Assembly: GCA_947632615.1 (NCBI GenBank)
Contig: CANRPW010000020.1
Location: forward strand, 1 to 46,967
Length of the DNA stretch: 46,967 nt
From: an uncultured Clostridia bacterium
GTDB taxonomy: Bacteria > Bacillota > Clostridia > Lachnospirales > CAG-274
Reading direction: 5' to 3'
Numbering within the stretch: position 1 is the first letter of the stretch; each line of letters opens with the position of its first letter. The notes beneath the pieces were generated by a model. It was not told the DNA's origin, ran no database searches, and saw only the letters and a list, made by a program, of their open reading frames with translations. Shown here piece after piece: positions 39,869-46,967 of the stretch. Both the position numbers and the translations under genes were made by a program.

Positions 39869-42850
39869 TTAGTCTAAATCGTCATATTCATCATCATCTT
39901 CGTCTACATACACATATTCATATTCTTCATCATCGTCATCATAATCTTCATCATCATCTACATATTCATATTCAACGTCATCATATTCTTCATCTTCGTC
40001 ATATTCATAAATATATTCTTCATCATCCTCATAAATGTATTCATCGTCATCGTCGTACTCTTCATCCACATATTCTACGTCATCTTCATCCACATATTCT
40101 ACGTCATCTTCATCCACATATTCTACGTCGTCTTCATCCACATATTCTACATCATCTTCGTCCACATATTCTACATCGTCTTCGTATTCGACTTCTTCAT
40201 CGCTGTAGTCGTCTTTCGGTGACGGTTTGTTTTCCGCCTTCACCGGGGCTTCCCCGGCTGATGTATTTTCTTTCTTTGCGGCTGTTTTTGACTTTCTGAT
40301 AACTCCAATGAGCACTATCAGTATAAACAATGCCGCAAGACCGAATATACATAACGCAATGTAGAAAACAAGCATATCAGGATTTAAAAGCTCTGAAAGC
40401 TTTGCTATTGGCTCGGGAACAGGCGGCGCCTCTGTTTCATTAAAGAAATATTCTGCGGGAGATACTGCGAATATCTTATTATATACATTGGCAAGCACGT
40501 TGAGCGTATCGCCCTGATTGGCTTCTGCCTTACATGAAAGGGTATCTCCGTTGAAGTTAAGAAGATTTTTGTCTATTGCAAGAGAAACGGGATTATCAAA
40601 TTCGTCTTTGTTGTCATTTATCTTGTAAAGCTCTAAATAATAGTCAGGGTTGTTGGGGAAGTAGCTGTGCTTGTAAACATTGAGCAGCTTTCCGCCTGCT
40701 GCCAAAAGCTCTCCGTATGTCAGGTTTCCGTCCTCTTCAATATTAAGATCCTTAAGGACGTCTTCTCCATCCTTTTTGAGCATATTTGTGACAATATCCA
40801 TAAAGTCTTCGCGGCTTACGGTGTCAGAAACATCAAGCTCCTGCGTGTCTACATAACCCTTTAAAAGGAAGTTTGTTATTCTCTCCTTTTTATAGCTGCC
40901 AAATTCGCTTAAAGCCTCAAAGCTGTCTTCGGCGTTTTGTATGAGATATTCTCCCGACTTAAGAGTTGAGAATATAAGGCACTTATTGTTTCCGTCATAT
41001 ATGCCGCCTATATTTTCAACACTGTCTGAAGTGCTCATATAGCAGGTAGGCGAATTGTGTATTGTATAGAAACCAAATGAAACGGGAGCGGCAAGCTCTT
41101 TTATTTTATTGTCGTTCTGATCCTTAAAGGTTATGTTATAGCCGCTGGGAGTTTCTTCAAATGTTATCTTAAGCTCGTCACAGTCTTCAAAAATAGTTTC
41201 AAGATCGTCCTTTTCTATTATTATCTGATGAAGATTGTCGCCTACCAATATAAGCAGTCTGCTCATATCGTCAAGGGCAGAAAGCACATCCTTTGAGATG
41301 ACTGTTTCTATAGGCTTATCATAGTCAAAGCCGCTTATATCAACTCTGGCTATAGGGCGCACATCTCTTGCAAGACCTATCTCAGCATCTCTTAGCTGCT
41401 GAACCATATCATCGCAGAAGGACTTGACCTCTGTAGATAAACCGCTTAATTTTTCGGCATTTATTATAGCCTTGCCGTCTTCTGAATAATATGCTCTGTT
41501 GCAATATGAAGATGAGGCAAACTCTATATATTCTGCTATAACGTCCCTTGACTGATTTGAAAGAGTAGGGTAGTCTTCTATTATATTTGCGAGCTTTTGG
41601 AAATACTGATTTTTGTCGTTTAACTCGGCAAGCTCTGCATAGTCGATGGTAGCTCGCAGCGCTTCGCTGTTGTCGGATTCTTCAAGCTCTCTTTCTTCGT
41701 GGTCGGCTACAGCCGTTGCTGAGTCGGAGGTAACCCCGCTCCATGAAAGACCGCTGTAAGAGGAAGGATCGCCGTCGCCGTCGTAGAAAAGAATGTCTAC
41801 GAGCTTTCCGGTTCTGTCGGGATCGATAAAATATCCGCTGTCGCCGTCACGCAATCCTCCCGGAAGAGTTGCCATAGTGAGGCTGTCTTCTGTAAGAACA
41901 GGGAAGAAAGGCGTATATTTAAGCGCATCTGTCACTGACATATTTGTTTTAACATACGTCAGGAAGGTTTCGGTGTATTTATTTATATTTCTAAGTATGT
42001 TTTCCTTGGAAAGAGCCTGCTCCATAAGAGTGTGGAGGAATTGCTGCTGAACCTGGACTCTGTCTACGTCGCCGTTTGTGTATTTTCTGAAACGCACAAG
42101 CCCCATAGCCTGATAGCCGTCAAGATGCTGCTGTTCGCCTGCCTTGAGGTCTATGTAAAGGTCTTGGGTGGCATCATTGTAGTACATATCCTGAGGAACG
42201 TCTATGGTTATTCCGCCCATATCGTCAACTATTTTCTGGAAGGCTTCCACATTGACGGTTATATAATATGATATCTGGGGTATACCCAGCATTTCTTCAA
42301 GCTCTTCCGTAAGATACTTTGCTCCGTCCTCTTCGCCCCATGAGTGAACGGCGTTTATTTTCATTGTTTTAGGTCCGAAATGACCGTCTTCTTTCATTTC
42401 GCCGTATATGGAGTCGCTGAGAGTAACATAAGTGTCACGAGGCACGGAAAGAGCGTTTATTGTCTTTGTATTTTTGTCAAAGCAAGCAACTATTATAACA
42501 TCTGAAAGCTTCTCGTCCTGGTCTACGCCGTATATGCCAAAAAAGGTTTTATCGGGAATACTTCCGAAAATGCCCGCTTCCGCAAGCTGCTCTTCAGCCT
42601 TTTCACGAGGTGATTTTGCAGCATCGCTAACCGCTGCATCGGCATCCTTTAAGCCTTGCTCTAAAGCCAGCTGAGTATCGCTTGCAACTACGTCTTTGTT
42701 ATGGTCGATTTTAGATTTCATATAAAAACCGAACCATACACCCATAGCTATAACATATATAAGCAGTATTGCCAGCACTATTGCTATAAATTTAAAATAG
42801 TTTTTAGCGCCTGCCCCTTTTTTATTTTGATTTTTTCTATTTCTTGCCAT
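39869..42850 (-). CDS. LytR-CpsA-Psr (LCP) family protein with second membrane helix and acidic repeat tail
   Basis: 993 residues, about three times a normal LCP protein. Short basic cytoplasmic N-terminus, membrane helix ~20-42, then the LCP domain (~80-320) with INALSVPRDTYV, MKINAVHSWGEEDGAKYL and LVRFRKYTNGDVDRVQVQQQ, the Arg-rich pyrophosphate-binding motifs. LCP enzymes attach teichoic acids or capsule to peptidoglycan. A ~480-residue region of unknown fold follows, then a second membrane helix (~824-852), a Lys/Ala linker, and a ~110-residue tail of Asp/Glu/Tyr/Val. With two helices the tail should be cytoplasmic. Start at 42850 follows GGGAGA; an earlier start 27 codons upstream is unlikely. 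Confidence 0.87.
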   Translation of the reverse strand: MARNRKNQNKKGAGAKNYFKFIAIVLAILLIYVIAMGVWFGFYMKSKIDHNKDVVASDTQLALEQGLKDADAAVSDAAKSPREKAEEQLAEAGIFGSIPDKTFFGIYGVDQDEKLSDVIIVACFDKNTKTINALSVPRDTYVTLSDSIYGEMKEDGHFGPKTMKINAVHSWGEEDGAKYLTEELEEMLGIPQISYYITVNVEAFQKIVDDMGGITIDVPQDMYYNDATQDLYIDLKAGEQQHLDGYQAMGLVRFRKYTNGDVDRVQVQQQFLHTLMEQALSKENILRNINKYTETFLTYVKTNMSVTDALKYTPFFPVLTEDSLTMATLPGGLRDGDSGYFIDPDRTGKLVDILFYDGDGDPSSYSGLSWSGVTSDSATAVADHEERELEESDNSEALRATIDYAELAELNDKNQYFQKLANIIEDYPTLSNQSRDVIAEYIEFASSSYCNRAYYSEDGKAIINAEKLSGLSTEVKSFCDDMVQQLRDAEIGLARDVRPIARVDISGFDYDKPIETVISKDVLSALDDMSRLLILVGDNLHQIIIEKDDLETIFEDCDELKITFEETPSGYNITFKDQNDNKIKELAAPVSFGFYTIHNSPTCYMSTSDSVENIGGIYDGNNKCLIFSTLKSGEYLIQNAEDSFEALSEFGSYKKERITNFLLKGYVDTQELDVSDTVSREDFMDIVTNMLKKDGEDVLKDLNIEEDGNLTYGELLAAGGKLLNVYKHSYFPNNPDYYLELYKINDNKDEFDNPVSLAIDKNLLNFNGDTLSCKAEANQGDTLNVLANVYNKIFAVSPAEYFFNETEAPPVPEPIAKLSELLNPDMLVFYIALCIFGLAALFILIVLIGVIRKSKTAAKKENTSAGEAPVKAENKPSPKDDYSDEEVEYEDDVEYVDEDDVEYVDEDDVEYVDEDDVEYVDEDDVEYVDEEYDDDDEYIYEDDEEYIYEYDEDEEYDDVEYEYVDDDEDYDDDDEEYEYVYVDEDDDEYDDLD
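40061..40180 (-). repeat. 24-bp tandem repeat encoding DDVEYVDE
   Basis: Five direct copies of a 24-base unit (40061, 40085, 40109, 40133, 40157) differ only at synonymous third positions. They lie in the LCP gene and encode an 8-residue acidic repeat. Looser relatives of the unit continue toward the C-terminus. Confidence 0.9.
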
Positions 42851-43013
42851 TATATATTTCTCCCTGTACAAGTTTTGTAGAAATGTGACTAAATCAAATT
42901 TAAGTATAACAAAAATGTATCCTTTTGACAAGTATTATTATATTAAAAATTTAATAAAACCCCACCCCTTTGCACAAAATTTCTGTAGTATGGAGGGCGC
43001 TTGGATTTTGGCA

Positions 43014-45017
43014 TTATTTGCCTTCCGTCAGGGCTTTAAAATACTCTTCAAAATAGCTCTGGGCATTTATTATGCCGCCTGTAGGCTCTTCCTTTACATA
43101 GCTTCCGTCAGGGAGCATATTATAGGTAAGGGCGTTGTCTTTTTCGTAAATTTTTAGCATATTCAGAATTTCATTTTTAATATTTTGTGACCTTACAGGG
43201 GCAAAAACCTCTACTCTTTTAAGCAGGTTTCTGTTTAAAAGGTCTCCCGAGCCTATATATATCCGACAGTCGTCACCCTCGCCAAAGCAGAATATCCTGC
43301 TGTGCTCTAAATATTTGCCTACAGCGCTTTTTACGCTTATGTTTTTTGTGGCTTCGGACTTTCCCGGAAGAAGACAGCATATACCTCTTATGAAAAGCTC
43401 TGTTCTGACCCCTGCGGCGGAAGCCTCTATAAGCTGCTCCATCACCGTAATATTATTCAGCGCATTAGCCTTTATTCTTATTCTGCCTCTTTTTCCCTTA
43501 AGCTTTTCCGCATTTATTTCTTCCGATAATCGTGAAATATACAACTTAGGGCCTATCCACAGGCTTTCGCTGCTTTCGCAGACCTCGCCTTCACAGAGTG
43601 CACGGAAAAGCTCCGCCGCATCTGAGCCTATGCTGCTGTCGGTGGTTATAAATGAAAGGTCTGTATATTGCTCGCTGGTTTTTTCGTTGTAGTTGCCCGT
43701 GCCTATCTGGGTGATATAGCTTATCTCCCCCGCAAAGCTGCGCCTTGTGATGTGGCACACCTTTGCATGGACCTTATATTCTCCCAGTCCGTATATTACG
43801 GTACAGCCCGAGTCTTCCAATATTTTGGCATAGTTTATGTTGTTTTGCTCGTCAAACCTTGCCCTCAGCTCAAGCACGCAGATGACCTCCTTGCCCTGCT
43901 CGGCAGCATATGCCAGCGCAGAAACTATCCTGCTGTGGTTTGCCATTCTGTAAAGAGTTATCTTTATGGAAACAACATCGGGGTCGTTGCCTGCTTCATA
44001 CAAAAGGTCTATAAATGTCTGTATGCTCTGATAGGGGAAGTAAAGCAGAATATCGTTTTTTTCAATATATTCTATCATATGCCCCTTTTTCACATCAGGA
44101 TATATTACCGGCTCATACTTGGTGTAAAGAAGGTGTTTTTTCTCCTCGCCCAACTTTGCTGCCACAGGAAAGGCAAATGAAAAGTCAAGGGGAGTTTTTC
44201 TTGTGAATATCTGCCCCTTATCTATTTTCAGCTTTTTAATAAGGAAGCTTTCCATAATATCCGACGGTTTTCCTGCCAGAAGAAGCCTTACCGCCTGAAG
44301 TCTTTTTCTTTTTTTCAGGGCATCTGTCATTATGTGTTTAAAGTCGGCATCATAGCCCTCAACAACATAATCGTCCAAGGCTAAGTCGGTGTTTCTTGTG
44401 ACTCTTACGAGATGGCTTTCGGTGACTGTATGCCTTGTGAAAAGCTGCTCCGAAAAGTTTTTGACAAGCTCCGACATTATACATATTTTATACCTTCCCT
44501 CATATTCATAAATAAAATGAGAGCCTAAGCCCGAAAAGGATACTATGCCGAATTTTATATTTCCTCTTTTTGTTTTTAAAGAGCAGCACACATACACTTC
44601 ATTATTCCTGAGAAAGGGGAAGGGGTGGTTTACATCTATAACAAGAGGCGAAACAACGGGCATAATATTCCTTCTGAAATATATTGAAAGAAAATCAGCC
44701 TCGTTTTCGTCAATATGGGCAAAGTCTGTAAATTCTATGTTTTCGTCCCTAAGAGAGGCTTTTATGCTTTTAAATATGTCATTTTCGTTTTTGGATATTT
44801 CTCTTGTCTTATCATATATATATTTAAGCTCGGAATATCCCTTTTTACATTGTTTTCCTACCCTTACCATAAAAAATTCGTCTAAATTTGAATAAAATAT
44901 AGACATAAATTTAAGTCTTTCAAGTGCGGGCAGGTCGGTCTGTTCCGCTTGATCCAACACTCTTTTGTGAAATTCAAGCAGACTGCTTTCTCTGTCTGTA
45001 AAATGATCCCTATACAT
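43014..45017 (-). CDS. ppk1: Polyphosphate kinase 1
   Basis: 667 residues, near the usual ~690. Reversibly polymerises the gamma-phosphate of ATP into inorganic polyphosphate. N-terminal domain: SSLLEFHKRVLDQAE and FMSIFYSNLDEFFMVRVG. Catalytic part: VHAKVCHITRR, with His417 aligning with the phosphorylated His of E. coli Ppk (His435), then YITQIGTGNYNEKTS. C-terminal domain: IYIGSGDLLNRNLLKRVE. All these motifs are intact. Ribosome site GGAGG. It is a single gene, with no exopolyphosphatase adjacent. Confidence 0.95.
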   Translation of the reverse strand: MYRDHFTDRESSLLEFHKRVLDQAEQTDLPALERLKFMSIFYSNLDEFFMVRVGKQCKKGYSELKYIYDKTREISKNENDIFKSIKASLRDENIEFTDFAHIDENEADFLSIYFRRNIMPVVSPLVIDVNHPFPFLRNNEVYVCCSLKTKRGNIKFGIVSFSGLGSHFIYEYEGRYKICIMSELVKNFSEQLFTRHTVTESHLVRVTRNTDLALDDYVVEGYDADFKHIMTDALKKRKRLQAVRLLLAGKPSDIMESFLIKKLKIDKGQIFTRKTPLDFSFAFPVAAKLGEEKKHLLYTKYEPVIYPDVKKGHMIEYIEKNDILLYFPYQSIQTFIDLLYEAGNDPDVVSIKITLYRMANHSRIVSALAYAAEQGKEVICVLELRARFDEQNNINYAKILEDSGCTVIYGLGEYKVHAKVCHITRRSFAGEISYITQIGTGNYNEKTSEQYTDLSFITTDSSIGSDAAELFRALCEGEVCESSESLWIGPKLYISRLSEEINAEKLKGKRGRIRIKANALNNITVMEQLIEASAAGVRTELFIRGICCLLPGKSEATKNISVKSAVGKYLEHSRIFCFGEGDDCRIYIGSGDLLNRNLLKRVEVFAPVRSQNIKNEILNMLKIYEKDNALTYNMLPDGSYVKEEPTGGIINAQSYFEEYFKALTEGK

Positions 45018-45090
45018 AGCACGCCTCCTTTTCTGTTAAATACCTTATTATTTATTATACTAAAAATATAATGTCTTGTAAAATAAAATG

Positions 45091-45119
45091 TTGACTAAAT
45101 TCGCCTGAAATGTTATTCT
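45091..45119 (+). promoter_or_regulatory. Promoter for the acyltransferase gene
   Basis: -35 TTGACT (45091-45096), 17-base spacer, -10 TATTCT (45114-45119), 33 bases before the ATG at 45153. Confidence 0.6.
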
Positions 45120-45152
45120 TATTACAATCTATTTTATTTGAGGAAAGATATT

Positions 45153-46403
45153 ATGAGAAAACAGTTTGCTTTTATTATGATATCCCTTTATGTGGCGTGG
45201 TGCTTCAAGCCGTGGTACTTCCCCGAGGATATATATAAAGAGCTTATAATTTGGACACTTGGCATATTTGTTGTTATAAATATAGTTTGGTTTTGCGTAA
45301 ATGCGCTTTTAAAAGCCGCAGGGCTGAGAGAGCTTATAACCGTTGAAAAAAGAACGGAGATAAAAATCGGACGAGAATTCGGCATGGACATCACAAGGAT
45401 CGTTGCCGTTCTTTTTGTACCCTTCATACATTTTTTCGGAGATACAAATTATTACGGCGCAAATATAGTAGGCAGCGAAATGTTCTATATGACGGCTCTT
45501 CGCTGGCTGGTGCTTACGGCAGTGCCTATTTTTATGATAATAACAGGCTATTTCAAGTCGGAGAAGGAAGCAAATGCAGACCACTATAAGGCTATAATTC
45601 CCGTTCTTCTTACGCATATAGTCTGCTGTCTGGTTCGCCTTTATACCGACGAGCATATTCACGGCATAGAGCTTACCCCAGGGTATGTTGTGGAAAAGTT
45701 GCTTTATTTTGATTATGGCTGGTATGTAAAACTCTATATAGGTCTGCTTTTGCTGATTCCTTTCCTTAATAAAATGTATAAGGGCTGCGAAAGCAGAAAA
45801 AACAAGGAGCTTCTTATACTTACAATAATATTTCTGACGGCTGTTGGCCCTCTTGTATATAACGTAGTGCCTATTACCTGGCTTATTATATATGTAGTAG
45901 GATATTACTTTATAGGCTCATATATAAGAGAGTATAAAATAAGGATAAATCCCATTCTGAATATTGCAATTATAGCCGCGGTGGTATTTCTTACAGCCTA
46001 CGGCACTTACGGAAACAGCGCCGGCGGAGTTTTCAACTGGGACTATATAGGATATCCCAACAATTCGGGCTATTCGTCTATGCCTGCATTTATAGTTGCT
46101 GCTCTTATAGTCATACTCCTTTCCGACCTGACCTGCCCCTTCGGTTTTGCCAGACTGGCAGCCAAGGCTATATCCATTATGTCGCTGGAAATGTATCTTT
46201 TCAGTCAGATGTATGATATGATAATATATAAGCCCTATCAGCAGGCGGGCTATGTCTTTAATCAGTACATACCTATAGCAGGCAAGCTAATTGCCACAAT
46301 AATACTTTTATCTCTTGTCACATCGGCTGTTAAAAAGATAGTATTTTTCGCAGTGGAGCTTATAGCTAAAAAAACATGGGACATACTTAATGAAGAAACT
46401 TGA
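45153..46403 (+). CDS. Acyltransferase-3 family membrane protein
   Basis: 416-residue polytopic membrane protein with about ten hydrophobic helices. After an N-terminal pair of helices comes the family core REFGMDITRIVAVLFVPFIHFFGD, which carries the conserved Arg and His of acyltransferase-3 enzymes. The following MFYMTALRWLVLTAVPIFMIITGYF also fits. Such proteins O-acetylate or otherwise acylate surface glycans or lipids. The extra N-terminal helices before the core are less usual. Start at 45153 is set by GAGGAAAG; a TTG five codons earlier is possible. Substrate unknown. Confidence 0.83.
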   Translation: MRKQFAFIMISLYVAWCFKPWYFPEDIYKELIIWTLGIFVVINIVWFCVNALLKAAGLRELITVEKRTEIKIGREFGMDITRIVAVLFVPFIHFFGDTNYYGANIVGSEMFYMTALRWLVLTAVPIFMIITGYFKSEKEANADHYKAIIPVLLTHIVCCLVRLYTDEHIHGIELTPGYVVEKLLYFDYGWYVKLYIGLLLLIPFLNKMYKGCESRKNKELLILTIIFLTAVGPLVYNVVPITWLIIYVVGYYFIGSYIREYKIRINPILNIAIIAAVVFLTAYGTYGNSAGGVFNWDYIGYPNNSGYSSMPAFIVAALIVILLSDLTCPFGFARLAAKAISIMSLEMYLFSQMYDMIIYKPYQQAGYVFNQYIPIAGKLIATIILLSLVTSAVKKIVFFAVELIAKKTWDILNEET

Positions 46404-46408
46404 CATTT

Positions 46409-46445
46409 AAAAGCAGACGGCGGATGTTTGCCGTTTGCTTTTTTT
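46409..46445 (+). terminator. Terminator of the acyltransferase gene
   Basis: AAAAGCAGACGGC (46409-46421) pairs with GCCGTTTGCTTTT (46430-46442), including one G-T pair, followed by more T residues. Confidence 0.85.
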
Positions 46446-46494
46446 GCGGCATCTTAAATATTTATTTTTGATGTAAAAAATATAAAAAAGGCTA

Positions 46495-46523
46495 TTGACA
46501 ATTTAAGAATAATGATGTAATAT
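46495..46523 (+). promoter_or_regulatory. Promoter of the tRNA-Ser genes
   Basis: -35 TTGACA (46495-46500), 17-base spacer, -10 TAATAT (46518-46523), 49 bases before the first tRNA. Confidence 0.65.
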
Positions 46524-46572
46524 ATAAGTTGTCCGTTGACGAAAACTCAGAGTTTTAGATCAGCGAATATAT

Positions 46573-46658
46573 GCAGAGATTTCCGAGTGGTTTAAGGAGC
46601 CGGTCTTGAAAACCGGTGTTGTCGCAAGGCACCGTGGGTTCGAATCCCACTCTCTGCG
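46573..46658 (+). tRNA. tRNA-Ser (UGA anticodon)
   Basis: Acceptor stem GCAGAGA/TCTCTGC with discriminator G. Anticodon stem CCGGT/ACCGG with loop CTTGAAA gives anticodon TGA. The long variable arm (GTTGTCGCAAGGCACC region) is typical of serine tRNA; the T arm GTGGG-TTCGAAT-CCCAC is intact. The CCA end is not encoded. Confidence 0.95.
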
Positions 46659-46695
46659 TTATTTTTTTGCTTTTTTGATAATTAAGAGAGCATTT

Positions 46696-46784
46696 GGAGA
46701 AGTACCCAAGTGGTTGAAGGGGCTCCCCTGGAAAGGGAGTAGACCGTGACAAGCGGTGCGAGGGTTCAAATCCCTCCTTCTTCG
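46696..46784 (+). tRNA. tRNA-Ser (GGA anticodon)
   Basis: Acceptor stem GGAGAAG/CTTCTTC (one G-T pair) with discriminator G. Anticodon stem CTCCC/GGGAG with loop CTGGAAA gives anticodon GGA. Long variable arm and T arm GAGGG-TTCAAAT-CCCTC are present. CCA is not encoded. It lies 37 bases after the first tRNA, probably co-transcribed. Confidence 0.95.
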
Positions 46785-46825
46785 TTCCGATTTTTAAATA
46801 AATCGAAAAATGTTAAAAATAATAC

Positions 46826-46855
46826 TTGACAAAACATCTTTTTGTGTGGTATTAT
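46826..46855 (+). promoter_or_regulatory. Likely rRNA operon promoter
   Basis: -35 TTGACA (46826-46831), 18-base spacer, -10 TATTAT (46850-46855), just downstream of the tRNA genes and upstream of leader-like sequence. Confidence 0.6.
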
Positions 46856-46967
46856 TAATAAGCTGTCCCCCCAAAGAGAGGGCAGCCTGATTTGAACATT
46901 GAAAACCGAATAAAAGAAAGACGAAATTACAATAACCCGTAATTCCTTAAAAGAATTACAAAGCGAA
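46856..46967 (+). other. Probable rRNA operon leader (window ends before 16S rRNA)
   Basis: The stretch contains GAACATTGAAAACCGAATA, a pattern typical of the leaders and spacers of rRNA operons in Bacillota. A small inverted repeat (GTAATTCCTT and AAGAATTAC, about 46940-46960) lies close to the window edge. No 16S sequence is reached inside the window, so this is inference. Confidence 0.45.

Noticed and set aside
39990..40200. CRISPR-like spacing of repeats
   Set aside because: The 24-bp units are directly adjacent, have no spacers and are in frame within the LCP gene.
46555..46752. 65-codon frame on the minus strand
   Set aside because: It is the antisense of the two tRNA-Ser genes.

Overview
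The window looks like a chromosomal segment of an anaerobic Gram-positive bacterium of class Clostridia (Bacillota). The evidence is moderately AT-rich DNA with Shine-Dalgarno sites of the AGGAGG type, an LPXTG pilus operon with two sortases, a reverse rubrerythrin, an RsbV/RsbW/RsbU-type partner-switching module, a SCIFF ranthipeptide locus beside secD/secF, and a PyrK/PyrDB dihydroorotate dehydrogenase. I cannot place it to genus.

Layout. 1-779 has no convincing gene but holds an imperfect ~145 bp direct repeat. 780-5323 is a four-gene pilus operon: backbone pilin, class C sortase, minor pilin, second sortase. 5362-7302 (minus) is a YolD-like protein and a Y-family DNA polymerase. 7372-10639 (minus) encodes a GH3 lipoprotein and a stalk-domain secreted protein. 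10768-11446 (minus) has a DtxR/MntR-type regulator and a small XRE regulator. 11704-14024 is the partner-switching cassette: STAS protein, two RsbW-like proteins, and a PP2C phosphatase with a receiver domain that lacks its phosphoacceptor Asp. Then come a flavin reductase, a UvrA2-like ATPase, a beta-helix lipoprotein and a rubrerythrin. 20.3-21.9 kb is a strip of decayed genes around an intact RelE/ParE-RelB-type toxin-antitoxin pair and a barstar gene preceded by the tail of a barnase-like gene. 22.0-26.6 kb is argG-argH-pyrK-pyrD. 26.7-30.98 kb has a ROK kinase, an Orn/Lys/Arg decarboxylase, the SCIFF maturase and the SCIFF peptide. 31.27-33.82 kb is secD-secF, with a large acidic insertion in SecF. 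34.28-37.16 kb is thioesterase, rnr and secG. 37.4-46.4 kb has a nuclease-helicase fusion, an LCP protein with a repetitive acidic tail, ppk1 and an acyltransferase. The window ends with two tRNA-Ser genes and what appears to be the promoter and leader of an rRNA operon.

The most unusual DNA-level feature is a set of GC-rich islands in intergenic gaps at about 14.04-14.15, 14.77-14.94, 25.19-25.31, 33.86-34.24 and 37.26-37.41 kb. Each island is built of long hairpin palindromes with very short loops; arms reach 49 bp and the longest are perfect. Arm sequences differ between units, but the linkers and outer edges look alike (CCCCGCGGGG-type junctions, GGTCGC-like ends, and one shared 14-mer). 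The most unusual protein-level feature is the SCIFF peptide, which has five cysteines instead of six. The missing one, and the Thr five residues later, are both Ser; these appear to be the residues joined by the thioether in the characterised family member.
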